64,000 nt of DNA from Bacteroidia bacterium (GTDB taxonomy: Bacteria; Bacteroidota; Bacteroidia; B-17B0; Aurantibacillaceae): positions 48,898 through 112,897 of the forward strand of contig JAOAIP010000064.1 of the NCBI GenBank assembly GCA_026414605.1. The letters are read 5' to 3'. The first letter of the stretch is position 1; each line of letters opens with the position of its first letter. The position numbers were made by a program, and so were the translations under genes. Below, piece by piece: positions 8,334 to 17,621 of this stretch. Under the pieces are notes generated by a model that searched no databases, was not told the origin of the DNA, and saw only the letters and a program-made list of their open reading frames with translations.

Positions 8334-8750
8334 TTAAATAGTTGCTATGACTTTTAATTCAATGGCAATGGGCGTTGGGAGGGCATTGACTTCAACGGTT
8401 GTGCGACAAGGAGGATTTTCTTTAAAATACTCTGCCCAAATTTTGTTGAATATCTTAAAATCATCTTTCATATTAGTTAGAAATACAGTAACATCTACTA
8501 CTTTGTCCAAACTGCTTCCGGCTTCTTCTAAAACATACTTGACATTTTGAAATACACTGTGTGCTTGTTTTTCTATATCATAACTTACTACATTCCCTTG
8601 TTCATCAAGGATAACACCGGGAATGTTTTTACTTCCTCTTTCACGAGGTCCAATGCCACTCAAAAACAAAAGATTTCCAACTCTCTTGGCGTGTGGATAC
8701 AACCCTACTGGTTCTGGTGCTTTGGATGAATGGATATTATTGTTTTCCAT
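8334..8750 (-). CDS. RidA/YjgF-family protein
   Basis: A 138-residue cytoplasmic enamine/imine deaminase of the RidA (YER057c/UK114) family. The signature is near the C-terminus (PPCRTTVEVNALP), including the Arg that binds the substrate carboxylate. The N-terminal VGLYPHAKRVGNLLFLSG stretch with 'YPHAKRVG' resembles the 2-aminomuconate deaminase branch of the family, but no kynurenine-pathway gene is nearby, so general RidA housekeeping (removing reactive 2-aminoacrylate) is equally likely. Its length fits the family (about 125-140). It sits between the MuiA-like gene (12 bp upstream) and the LRR gene (14 bp downstream) on the same strand. Confidence 0.88.
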   Translation of the reverse strand: MENNNIHSSKAPEPVGLYPHAKRVGNLLFLSGIGPRERGSKNIPGVILDEQGNVVSYDIEKQAHSVFQNVKYVLEEAGSSLDKVVDVTVFLTNMKDDFKIFNKIWAEYFKENPPCRTTVEVNALPTPIAIELKVIATI

Positions 8751-8762
8751 AATTTTTTGTTT

Positions 8763-10379
8763 TTATAAGTTTGAAACTGATTTATCTTTTGGGTATTTGA
8801 CAGAGAATTTAAATTGTAGTTTTTTTTCTTCATTGGGCTGTAATGTGAATTTCCATTGAAGTTTTCCTTTTGTTTTGTCATAATTTGCATTGGAACTTTC
8901 TAATAATTCTACTTCAATTTCTTCTATTGTAGAGATAGGAATTTGATCTTCAATAATAATTTGTATAGCACTGCTTTTCTTGTTTTTCACGCTTATTTCA
9001 TAACCTCTGTATTCTTTTCTAAAATTGCCAAGTATTTTCTTCTCGTTGAATTTTTTAATCATTTCTCTCTTGATAGCAATAGATTTATCAATACCAAGGG
9101 ATATTTCAAGTGTATCATTAGCGATGTCAGGATTAATTGTTGATGTTCCAACATAACTATTTTCAATAAATACATAAGCAGGGGCATTCAGTAAATTATA
9201 TTTTGTCCAATCGGTTACTTGGGCTACTAAATAAGCATAGTCAGATAGTTTAGGCACTGCATAATAAATGAAGTTAGAAGGTATTGTAAAGTTTTGAATA
9301 TCAATTCTTGACGGTTTGTTATTATTTTCAACTGTTACAGGGATGGAAATAGAATATTCTTGTGAGGTTATTTTTTCTGAAACTTGAGTAAATTCATAAG
9401 ATTGCTGGGCTTCTGTTTCTTGTACTTGTTCTGTTGGTGCTACTTGATAAGCCATTGATTGTTTATCAAGATTATTTTGATCAGCGAATCTTTTTACTTT
9501 TGGGTATTGATTTTGTACATACAAATACCAGGGTGTAAGTTCAGGTTTGTTGTTGTCTAAAATGGGGTTGGAGGTAGAAAGATGAAGACGGATATTATTC
9601 CAGTCAATGCCAGTGTTTTGTGAAACTTCTGCTTTTAATAATACATTGATAGGTTTATTTAAATCTTCCACTCGTATTTCGTATTGAGGTGACCAACGTG
9701 TATTTGTACAAACATATTCAATAGAAAGTTCAGCATTTGGAACATTTGTATTAGCATATACATTGACAATAATTTCACCAATGGGTTGATTTTTTTGATT
9801 ATTGAGTTCTTGAAATTGTTTTTTTAATAAATCAATTTGTTCTTGGTATTTTTTAATTTTAGGTTGGAGTTCTAATTTTTTTATTCGGATGTCATTAAGA
9901 CGGTTTCTATAAAAGTTGGCTACTTTTTCTAATTCTGCGGCTGTAACGCCCGTGTTAGTTCCCCCAATGTTTTTGTTGGCTAATAGGAGTTGCTCTTCAT
10001 TTTCATAACTTAAAAATTGAATGTCAAGTTTATCTTTTTTGGCTTGAATAATTTCTAAACTATCTTCTAATTGTTGAATTTGCTTAGAAATGGACTTTGA
10101 ATGAATAAAATTTTTTCTAAACTGTGAGGAAAGAATAACAAAATTACCTTTTCCACTAATTTGAATAGATTGGGGAAGGGTAGTAACAGCGATATTTTCT
10201 ACGATAATTGTTTGCATTCCTTTTGGAATGGTAAAGGAGGGAGTAGTGTGTTTAAGTTGAGCATTATTTAAGTAAATAGTAACTTCGTTAAGGTTGGCTT
10301 TAATACGAATATTTTGATCTTGTGCAAAAAACGATGAAACTAATAAACAAATGCTAAAGATGAAAGAATAATTTTTCAT
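8763..10379 (-). CDS. MuiA-like protein (DUF4139, mucoidy-inhibitor family)
   Basis: A 538-residue exported protein. The signal peptide is MKNYSFIFSICLLVSSFFA, then QDQ. The N-terminal ~100 residues match the DUF4140-type domain that begins these proteins. A coiled coil follows at about 100-200 (IQQLEDSLEIIQAKKDKL onward), then the long DUF4139 region with strands such as IEYVCTNTRWSPQYEIRVEDL and a C-terminal WKFTLQPNEEKKLQFKF, typical of the family. The founding member was linked to mucoid exopolysaccharide control, but the biochemical role is unknown. It heads a minus-strand run with ridA and the LRR gene, and has a TACATTTG -7 motif 13 bp before its start. Confidence 0.8.
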   Translation of the reverse strand: MKNYSFIFSICLLVSSFFAQDQNIRIKANLNEVTIYLNNAQLKHTTPSFTIPKGMQTIIVENIAVTTLPQSIQISGKGNFVILSSQFRKNFIHSKSISKQIQQLEDSLEIIQAKKDKLDIQFLSYENEEQLLLANKNIGGTNTGVTAAELEKVANFYRNRLNDIRIKKLELQPKIKKYQEQIDLLKKQFQELNNQKNQPIGEIIVNVYANTNVPNAELSIEYVCTNTRWSPQYEIRVEDLNKPINVLLKAEVSQNTGIDWNNIRLHLSTSNPILDNNKPELTPWYLYVQNQYPKVKRFADQNNLDKQSMAYQVAPTEQVQETEAQQSYEFTQVSEKITSQEYSISIPVTVENNNKPSRIDIQNFTIPSNFIYYAVPKLSDYAYLVAQVTDWTKYNLLNAPAYVFIENSYVGTSTINPDIANDTLEISLGIDKSIAIKREMIKKFNEKKILGNFRKEYRGYEISVKNKKSSAIQIIIEDQIPISTIEEIEVELLESSNANYDKTKGKLQWKFTLQPNEEKKLQFKFSVKYPKDKSVSNL

Positions 10380-10392
10380 ATAAAATTTTAGG

Positions 10393-10400
10393 CAAATGTA
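10393..10400 (-). promoter_or_regulatory. -7 promoter motif for the MuiA-like gene
   Basis: TACATTTG on the minus strand, 13 bp before the start at 10379, matches TAnnTTTG. It would place the transcript start only a few bases upstream of the ATG. Confidence 0.55.
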
Positions 10401-10437
10401 AGGATTAAATAAAATTTCTCTGTGAAAATTCTTTACC

Positions 10438-11505
10438 TCACTCTGACAACTTAATAACTATCTCTGCAAGTACTTCATTGTCGTTAATTTGTTCTAATTT
10501 GAAGTGGGCGTTATTGCCGTACAATAATTGTAATCTATCAAGGGTATTTTTAATGCCTATTCCATTGTTTTTATTTTCAATATTATTGGATTGAATTTTT
10601 CCTGTATTGATAATTGATATAAACCACAAAGGATGAGCCAATCGTGAATGAATACGAATGCTTCCCCCTTTGGGCAATTTGGCAATACCGTGTTTAATAG
10701 CGTTTTCTACTAATGTTTGTATCATTAGTGGAGGAATGGAAAATTGCAAGGTTTTAGGGTCAATATCAAAGGAATAGTTTAATCGTTCTTCGTAACGAAT
10801 TTTTTCAAGTGATAAATAATCTTTTACAATACTTATTTCATCTTCAAAATGTATTTCTTTATTTTTTTGAGCAGATAAAATGTTTCGTAAGATATTGGAA
10901 AGTTGTGTAATGGCTTCTCTTGATTTTTCAGGGTTTTCATCAATCAAAGCACGAATGCTATTTAAGGCATTGAATAAAAAATGAGGATTTAATTGTGATT
11001 TTAAGATATTCAATTCTACTTCTCTATTTGCGGCTTCTAATTTGAGTTCTTTAATTTCTTCTTTTCTGTAATTAATAACATAATTCAATCCAAAATAGCC
11101 AATATTCCAAATTAAAAACACAATGTAAAAGTTGTAGTACCCTGATACATCAAGAAATGCTGTATTATCTGATTCTTTATTTAATACCCCCATATAACAT
11201 CCCACCCATTGAACGATATTAAAAAATAAATAGGAAAGTACTAATGGAGAGGCAAGTGTTAGAATAATTTGAATATAGAGTGGTTTTTGAAGGACGGTAA
11301 ATTTTTTTAAGAAAAATCTGTAAATATGAGATATCCAAAAGCCAAAGAATAACCAAGATACGTAAAATAAAATTACATTAATATCCAGTGGTAAAGCAAT
11401 TTTGTAAAACAAAACGTGTACAAGTGTAAATGTTAGCCACCCACTCATTTGAGCAATGTAATACCACTTGTTTTGATGAAAATATCTTACCAGTTCATTT
11501 ACCAT
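10438..11505 (-). CDS. LytS/YehU-type sensor histidine kinase
   Basis: A 355-residue inner-membrane kinase. Four membrane helices lie within residues 15-145 and carry no recognisable periplasmic sensor domain. A linker coiled coil leads to the His_kinase (PF06580) motif QLNPHFLFNALNSIRALI with the phospho-acceptor His175. The ATPase domain follows with VENAIKHG (N box) and NNGIGIKNTLDRLQLLYG (G box). Such kinases normally pair with a LytTR response regulator, but none is in the window, so it is an orphan here. Its start overlaps the end of the FAD dehydrogenase gene by 7 bp, so it is translated from the same message. Confidence 0.88.
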   Translation of the reverse strand: MVNELVRYFHQNKWYYIAQMSGWLTFTLVHVLFYKIALPLDINVILFYVSWLFFGFWISHIYRFFLKKFTVLQKPLYIQIILTLASPLVLSYLFFNIVQWVGCYMGVLNKESDNTAFLDVSGYYNFYIVFLIWNIGYFGLNYVINYRKEEIKELKLEAANREVELNILKSQLNPHFLFNALNSIRALIDENPEKSREAITQLSNILRNILSAQKNKEIHFEDEISIVKDYLSLEKIRYEERLNYSFDIDPKTLQFSIPPLMIQTLVENAIKHGIAKLPKGGSIRIHSRLAHPLWFISIINTGKIQSNNIENKNNGIGIKNTLDRLQLLYGNNAHFKLEQINDNEVLAEIVIKLSE

Positions 11506-12917
11506 TTGTCGGGTATAATTTTATTTGGATTAAGGATATTATTAGGGTCAAATGCTTTTTTGATAGATGAAAATAAGTGAAAATGTTGAGGTTTGAAAAC
11601 AATAGGTAAATAGTTTTTTTGAACCCAACCTATACCGTGCTCGCCGCTGATAGTACCACCAAGATTTCTGCATACTTCAAATATCTCGGATATTGCGATT
11701 GGCAGTTCTTTTTCCCATTTTTCATCAGGCATATTACCTTTGATGATATTGACGTGCAAATTGCCATCACCAGCGTGTCCATAACATACCGATTGAAAAC
11801 CGAATTTTTTTCCTATAGTTTTGACTTGTTTTAATAATTCAGGGAGATGAGCACGTGGCACTACTGTATCTTCTTCTTTGTAGATAGAATGGCTTTTTAC
11901 GGCTTCTCCCACTTTTCTTCTTATTTTCCAAAGGGTGTTCTTTTCTTCTTCTGTTTCAGCCATCAAGGGTTCTGTTGCTAATGGATATTTTTGTAAAATT
12001 TCATTGACATAAGATGCTTCTTCAAATAGTTTTTCTTTGTCTTTGTTTTCTAATTCTATCAAAAGTAAAGCATTTGTTTTTTCATTAATGGTGATATTAG
12101 ATATTTCATTGTATTTTATACTCCATTCTATGGCGTCTCTTTCCATAAATTCAAGAGCAGAAGGAACAACATAATTCAAAAACAAATCATTCACGGCTTT
12201 GCAAGCATCTATTTCTGATTCAAAAGAAAATAGTAATAAAATGTTATGTGGAATTTTGGGAACGAGTTTTAAGACAATTTTGGTGATAACGGCTAATGTT
12301 CCTTCACTGCCAATGAGTAAATGTGTAAGATTGTAGGCAGTAGAGTATTTAAGTGTATTAGCACCGGTCCAGAGTATTTCTCCATTGGGTAAAACGATTT
12401 CTAAATTTAAGATATAATCTCTTGTTGTGCCGTATTTTACTGCTTTTGGGCCACCGCTGGCATGGGCTACATTACCGCCAATGGTACAAATTTGCCAACT
12501 GGCAGGGTCAGGAGGATAAAATAATCCGTAGGACTCTAATGCTTTTTGTAAATCGTAATTGATGACGCCGGGTTCTACTATGGCTTGAAAATTTTCGGCA
12601 TCAATTTTCAAGATGCGATTGAGTTTTCGTGTTGATAACACTATACCGCCGCATACGGGCAATGCACCACCGCTTAAACTTGTGCCTGATCCTCTGGTAG
12701 TAACAGGAATAAGCAATTGATTGCAATACTTTAGTAGTTCACTTACTTGATGTGTATTTTCAGGGAATACAACCACTTCGGGATAAAACAATAAGTTTTC
12801 TGTTTCATCATGAGCATAATCATACAATTGCGAGGAATGGTGTAGGACATTCTCTTTGCCTAATAATTCTTGAAAAAAAGCAATGTCTTCATTGTTAATT
12901 TTATGATATGGTAACAT
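11499..12917 (-). CDS. GlcD-type FAD-linked oxidase (D-lactate/glycolate dehydrogenase family)
   Basis: Oxidises a 2-hydroxy acid such as D-lactate or glycolate, passing electrons on from FAD. Of 472 residues, the FAD_binding_4 (PCMH-type) domain covers about 35-215, with the pyrophosphate-binding stretch TRGSGTSLSGGALP and GGNVAHASGG. The FAD-oxidase C domain has the metal/substrate His motifs CYGHAGDGNLHVNI and GEHGIGWVQK. There is no iron-sulfur domain, so this is the short GlcD form. The stop of the upstream giant-protein gene is 2 bp before the ATG, and the kinase gene overlaps its 3' end, so the three form a tight operon. The physiological substrate is not decided by sequence. Confidence 0.87.
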   Translation of the reverse strand: MLPYHKINNEDIAFFQELLGKENVLHHSSQLYDYAHDETENLLFYPEVVVFPENTHQVSELLKYCNQLLIPVTTRGSGTSLSGGALPVCGGIVLSTRKLNRILKIDAENFQAIVEPGVINYDLQKALESYGLFYPPDPASWQICTIGGNVAHASGGPKAVKYGTTRDYILNLEIVLPNGEILWTGANTLKYSTAYNLTHLLIGSEGTLAVITKIVLKLVPKIPHNILLLFSFESEIDACKAVNDLFLNYVVPSALEFMERDAIEWSIKYNEISNITINEKTNALLLIELENKDKEKLFEEASYVNEILQKYPLATEPLMAETEEEKNTLWKIRRKVGEAVKSHSIYKEEDTVVPRAHLPELLKQVKTIGKKFGFQSVCYGHAGDGNLHVNIIKGNMPDEKWEKELPIAISEIFEVCRNLGGTISGEHGIGWVQKNYLPIVFKPQHFHLFSSIKKAFDPNNILNPNKIIPDKW

Positions 12918-12919
12918 AA

Positions 12920-15900
12920 TTAATCTTCATTTTTATTTTCTTCTGCTTGTTGAGATGCTTGTTGCATTTGTTCCAGTTTTCTTTTGAATAATTTTACAGT
13001 TGTTTCATTGCCAATGGTGTATTGGAAAGAAGGACCTTTATCTATATCTTGTTTTCTATTTTTGGATTTCATTTCTTTGATGGTATTATTAAATTCTTTG
13101 TTAGAAGAAATGGCTTTCATCACGCCTTTAAAGTATTCAAAATAATACCAAGTAGTAGGGTCAGGTTCAAGATAGATAGTCAATTTATCACCTCCAGATT
13201 TCATTTTATCTATTTTGATAATACCAGGAATTTGTCTATAAATTTCATTGGATAAGATATTGGCTAAGCCCAATTTACCTTGGCTAATAAAGGATTTGGA
13301 TTTAGAATCATAAGTAAATTTTACATCATTAAAGAAAAATGTTTTTTCTAAATCATCAGGAAATTTTTTAATCTTGCCATATAAATTTAAATCTGAAATA
13401 ATTTTATCTGCTTTTTCTTTTCCTACATATTCAGCGAGATATTTGGCATAAGAGGCAGAACTAAAATCGGTGGGGCTTAGGGAGTTTAAATATACTTCTA
13501 AATCCTTTGCCATTATTTTTAATAATCCCTTGTCAAAAAAGAAATCAATTAAAAACATAGTAGAAATGGATAAAGAATCATTGGCTGTGATATGTTTAGC
13601 ATTTCCTGCGGCTTGAACTTTTACTTGACCAAGGTCTAATGCTAAGTCCATTTTTCCTTCACCGTATACTTCACAAGAATTGACATTTAAAGATAAGAAG
13701 TTGCCTGGTAAATTAAACTCGGTTAATTTTTCTTTAAGAGAAATTTGGTATTCGCCAATTTCTTTATCAAAAGTCAAATAGCCAGAAGATGCTACGATGG
13801 TTTTATCATTCTTTCTGTATTTTGGTGATATAAAACCACTATACACAGCGGTTGTATCTTGAGCATACATTATTGCATTTACAACAGGATTTCCAAACAT
13901 ATCTTTACAATCAGGAGGGACAGGAATTTGAATATCCATAGGGTCTATGTCGCCTTCAAACTTCAAATAGGCCTTTTTAATTTTTGCACAAGAATGTTCA
14001 ATTTTTGTTCCACCTTCAAATCGCAAGAATTGATTAGATGCAGATAGTTTTACAGTACCTGCAAAAGTAAAAAAGTCGTTAAATTTGAAATTATCTTTTT
14101 CTTCAATTTTTCCAACTGCTTTGGTTTCTCCTGCTGTATCAGGACGAATAGTATTAAAGTGAATAGGATATTGTTTTTCATTTTCATCTACATAAATGTA
14201 TTCACCACTTGCTAAATAATCACGTCTTGAAAAAATGTTGGCAGTTACTTTTTTTATAGTATGAAATTTTGTAACTGTATTACACAATAAATTGGCGTTT
14301 TTCAAAGTATCCATTACTGCATTTTTGTAAATTATTACTTTTCCACTATCGGGAAATATCTTGGCATCGGCGGTTTTGATAAATGGGACATTGATGGCAC
14401 GAATAATATACTTTCTTAAATTAAATTTTGCAGCAGGGGCAAAAAATCGTAAAGAATCTTGTTTGGGATGAATGCTAATAAATTCAGGACCTTCAATATC
14501 CAAGTCGTTTTCAACTTCTGTATTAATTTTTTGTTGATCATCTCCTAATTCTATATTTTCATCATCCATATACCATTTAAATCTGTCCATATAAGCAATA
14601 TATTGATTTTTATCAAAACGAACATAAGAACCGGAACCATTACTTTTGAATTCACCAACACGATTATCAAAATCAATTTTAGCATTCATATTGTTGGTTG
14701 AAAAAGCAAATCCTTCTTCTTGCATTGCTTTCAAATAAAAATTGCAAGTATCTGAAAAGAATTTTCGTTTATTAAATAACATTTTTTTAGCTGTTAAACT
14801 GGCTATTTTTTCAAATTCTACTTTTCCATTTCCGGTGAGTTGATTTTCGGTTAAGTCCATTCGTCCTGTAAACTTTACTTGTTCTTTGTAAGCAAGAATG
14901 GGTTTCTTTAAAGTTTTTGTTTGTAATAATTTATTTTTTGGCACAAAGTGAATTTGTACTGTATCGCCGTGTGCAACAGGACATTCAAAGGGGGCTTCTT
15001 GTTCTTTGATATCAAAGGTATGGGCTATTCCATTGGTAGAATCAGGGAAGAATATAAAATCATTGGATAATGCTACAGCCGTAGAAAACTTAAGTTCTCC
15101 TGTACCTCTTAAACCTTGATTACTCAAGCGAATTTCGTTTTTATACAATCCCGTTTTACCATACGTATCAAAACCCTCGGGTGGGGTATTTCTAATAAAT
15201 CCAAGTGAATAATCTTTTTGTAAAGTCAATGTTTCTCTAAATACGGGAAATATACCGGCAGATGAAAATGTTCCTTGAAAGCGAAGCCGTTCATTTCGGA
15301 AATTATCTACACTATCAATGGTAAATGGGTCTAATTTGAAATAAAAATTATTCCGATTGTAAACTCCTTTGAATATCTTTTTGGAGTCGTAATAGGCATA
15401 ACTTTCTTTGAAAGATTGGAATATTGGATAGGACGGGGCTTTTCCCCAACCTGATTTATTTCTGGGAGCATCAATTCGCAATTCTCCCGAAGCATCCTCA
15501 ATTTTAGTTTGTACTTGTTTGAATTTTTTTCGTCCATATTCATCTACATCTCCTGTTTCTACATAAATTTTAATACTATCAATAGTTTTCATTTTAATTT
15601 TGAATTCATCATAATCAAATGCAAAGTCCTTTCCGTGAAATTCAAATTTTCCTGATGCTACTGTTCCTGAGAAATTAAAGTTTCTGTTCTTTTTTAAGAT
15701 GACCATTTTTTCTTTTGGAAATACAAATACTTTTTGAGTATCGCTTAATAAAATCAATTTAACGCCATAAATGCGTAAGTCATAATTTAATAAATTCAAT
15801 ATAGCATTGTCTTTACCAGGATTGACGGAATGAAAAGTTAATCTATCATAATCTTTTTTATGTTTGGCATAATCAATATAGTCCAAGAGTTTGGGGCGAA

Positions 15901-17419
15901 TGGTGATAACATCCGTTGATGGATTGTAATAAATAAGATTAAAACTCGCGACTTTCATAATAATTGGTCTCAAATCGTTTTGTAACATATTGACATAATG
16001 GGCTAAATCTACAACTGTAAATGGCATTTGATTGTTCATAGTATAGTATTCATAGAGTTTTTGAACGATATTAAAGCCACCTACTTTTATTGCTTCTGCT
16101 TTGTCTGCTGAATAAAAATTTTCAGATTCAAAAAATGCTTCTCCTTGAACATTGGTTGGTAAAAAATTCAAACGCATTAATGAGTCCTGTGTGTTCCATT
16201 CTATTTGTTCAACATAAATATCTACTTTGTGATAAGTGTCTGTAAAGGGCGTTTTTTCTATTCCATTATCGCCTCTTAATAAGACCATTTTGTTTTTAGG
16301 AACATCGTAATTAAATCCGATATAAGGATGATAAATACTATCTTGTTTGATAAAAATTTTAACTTCTGCACCATACGCCGATATTCGTTCTTTATTCATA
16401 GCAAATGATGGGGCCTTTACTTCAACGAATTTTTGATTATTTTTTTTGAGAATAATTTTTGCCGGATTTTCAGCACTGCCTGTTCCTACAAATTTATCAC
16501 CACGCATTCCAAAACCACCATCATAATCAATATTTGGATAAATATCTTTTACTAATAATCGTTTAGAATAAGAATCAAATCGTGGATAAGTATCTTCGTT
16601 TTTTTCTGTGATTATTTTGTCTGTAACTTTTCCAATTTGAGGTTTGTCAAAATATTGCTTACCATAAAAAATAGCAGAATCAGAAGTATAACTGCCTGTA
16701 CGACAATCAATGATATAACGTTTTAATTGAGCATAAGTATCTTCTGAAAGTCCTACTCTTCTCCAACTTACTTTTCCACCTTTTCCATAAATTTTTTTAG
16801 TATTAGGATAATAAATACCTGATGTTTCTTCAATAGATATTGAGTCGCCTCTTGGATTTTTACCAATGATATTGGTGTTTTGATATTTTAATCTGGGCAC
16901 ACTATCAAAATCAAGTGTGAAGTCGTTGGTTTGTGTTTTGAAAATAAAGGATGCTGTATAAAAAGTATTGTCTTTGTAAAGGTTTTCGCACATTTCTAAA
17001 ATATCTTGAAGATGCTTGATATTTCTATTATTTAATGCTTTTGTAAATACTGAATAAAAATTATCAAAACGGGTTTTTGGTACATTGTAGTCAATAATAT
17101 CGTAAATAATGCTATAGTATTTGATGAAGTAGGGGTAGGGTTTTAATTTCTTTTGAACAAATAAATTACTTGTTTCTATGATATTTTGTTTGTAAAATCC
17201 TGCTATTTGATTGGATTTCCAACGTTTTGAAAAATCTTCTAAAAAGGTCTCTGCTTCTTTTTTATTTCCTGTATTGGCGTAAAAATATTCTTCTATTTCT
17301 TTCAAAAACTTTGTAGTATCGTTAGAAAATGAAAAGGTGTTTTTTTGAGCCCAAGAAATTTGAGTTAGTGTTAAAGTAGTAAATACAAGTAATTTAAATG
17401 ATAACAAAATTTTTTTCAT
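12920..17419 (-). CDS. Giant secreted protein of unknown function (1499 aa)
   Basis: I do not recognise a named domain. From ATG 17419 the protein has 1499 residues and begins with a clear signal peptide (MKKILLSFKLLVFTTLTL ... SWA, then QKN); an upstream in-frame ATG at 17467 would bury it. The N-terminal ~200 residues look helical. The remainder is a long series of short beta-strand segments rich in Lys, Asp, Phe and Tyr (for example GKGGKVSWRRVGL and TYPRFDSYSKRLL). Repeated phrases such as FRFEGxFSSAGIFP and FKFNDFFTFAGTVKL suggest stacked beta-repeats like a LptA/AsmA-type groove or a jelly-roll array. The C-terminus is a Gln/Glu-rich helix. I believe similar proteins of this size are widespread in Bacteroidota. 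A periplasmic or outer-membrane-associated role is inferred; the function is unknown. Confidence 0.85.
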   Translation of the reverse strand: MKKILLSFKLLVFTTLTLTQISWAQKNTFSFSNDTTKFLKEIEEYFYANTGNKKEAETFLEDFSKRWKSNQIAGFYKQNIIETSNLFVQKKLKPYPYFIKYYSIIYDIIDYNVPKTRFDNFYSVFTKALNNRNIKHLQDILEMCENLYKDNTFYTASFIFKTQTNDFTLDFDSVPRLKYQNTNIIGKNPRGDSISIEETSGIYYPNTKKIYGKGGKVSWRRVGLSEDTYAQLKRYIIDCRTGSYTSDSAIFYGKQYFDKPQIGKVTDKIITEKNEDTYPRFDSYSKRLLVKDIYPNIDYDGGFGMRGDKFVGTGSAENPAKIILKKNNQKFVEVKAPSFAMNKERISAYGAEVKIFIKQDSIYHPYIGFNYDVPKNKMVLLRGDNGIEKTPFTDTYHKVDIYVEQIEWNTQDSLMRLNFLPTNVQGEAFFESENFYSADKAEAIKVGGFNIVQKLYEYYTMNNQMPFTVVDLAHYVNMLQNDLRPIIMKVASFNLIYYNPSTDVITIRPKLLDYIDYAKHKKDYDRLTFHSVNPGKDNAILNLLNYDLRIYGVKLILLSDTQKVFVFPKEKMVILKKNRNFNFSGTVASGKFEFHGKDFAFDYDEFKIKMKTIDSIKIYVETGDVDEYGRKKFKQVQTKIEDASGELRIDAPRNKSGWGKAPSYPIFQSFKESYAYYDSKKIFKGVYNRNNFYFKLDPFTIDSVDNFRNERLRFQGTFSSAGIFPVFRETLTLQKDYSLGFIRNTPPEGFDTYGKTGLYKNEIRLSNQGLRGTGELKFSTAVALSNDFIFFPDSTNGIAHTFDIKEQEAPFECPVAHGDTVQIHFVPKNKLLQTKTLKKPILAYKEQVKFTGRMDLTENQLTGNGKVEFEKIASLTAKKMLFNKRKFFSDTCNFYLKAMQEEGFAFSTNNMNAKIDFDNRVGEFKSNGSGSYVRFDKNQYIAYMDRFKWYMDDENIELGDDQQKINTEVENDLDIEGPEFISIHPKQDSLRFFAPAAKFNLRKYIIRAINVPFIKTADAKIFPDSGKVIIYKNAVMDTLKNANLLCNTVTKFHTIKKVTANIFSRRDYLASGEYIYVDENEKQYPIHFNTIRPDTAGETKAVGKIEEKDNFKFNDFFTFAGTVKLSASNQFLRFEGGTKIEHSCAKIKKAYLKFEGDIDPMDIQIPVPPDCKDMFGNPVVNAIMYAQDTTAVYSGFISPKYRKNDKTIVASSGYLTFDKEIGEYQISLKEKLTEFNLPGNFLSLNVNSCEVYGEGKMDLALDLGQVKVQAAGNAKHITANDSLSISTMFLIDFFFDKGLLKIMAKDLEVYLNSLSPTDFSSASYAKYLAEYVGKEKADKIISDLNLYGKIKKFPDDLEKTFFFNDVKFTYDSKSKSFISQGKLGLANILSNEIYRQIPGIIKIDKMKSGGDKLTIYLEPDPTTWYYFEYFKGVMKAISSNKEFNNTIKEMKSKNRKQDIDKGPSFQYTIGNETTVKLFKRKLEQMQQASQQAEENKNED

Positions 17420-17544
17420 TGTTCTTTTTTGGCGAAAAATACTGAATTTAAATATTGAATAAAACACACTTTAAAAGAATAAAATCCACAGAGTTTTCAA
17501 CATTTTTATTGTTATCTATAAAGTAGTTTTTTATTTTTGGACTT

Positions 17545-17583
17545 ATGAATATACTTTCAACTTTCAACTTTAAACTCACTACT
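17545..17583. repeat. CTTTCAACTTT short-repeat tract
   Basis: ACTTTCAACTTTCAACTTTA immediately before the MORN-protein promoter. It is the complement of the AAGTTGAA tracts at 20771, 41041 and 51702. Confidence 0.7.
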
Positions 17584-17598
17584 AACTATTTATTTCCT

Positions 17599-17606
17599 TA
17601 CTTTTG
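17599..17606 (+). promoter_or_regulatory. -7 promoter motif for the MORN-repeat gene
   Basis: TACTTTTG matches TAnnTTTG and ends 15 bp before the ATG at 17622. It supports that start over the TTG at 17604. Confidence 0.55.
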
Positions 17607-17621
17607 TTGCAAATTTTAATA

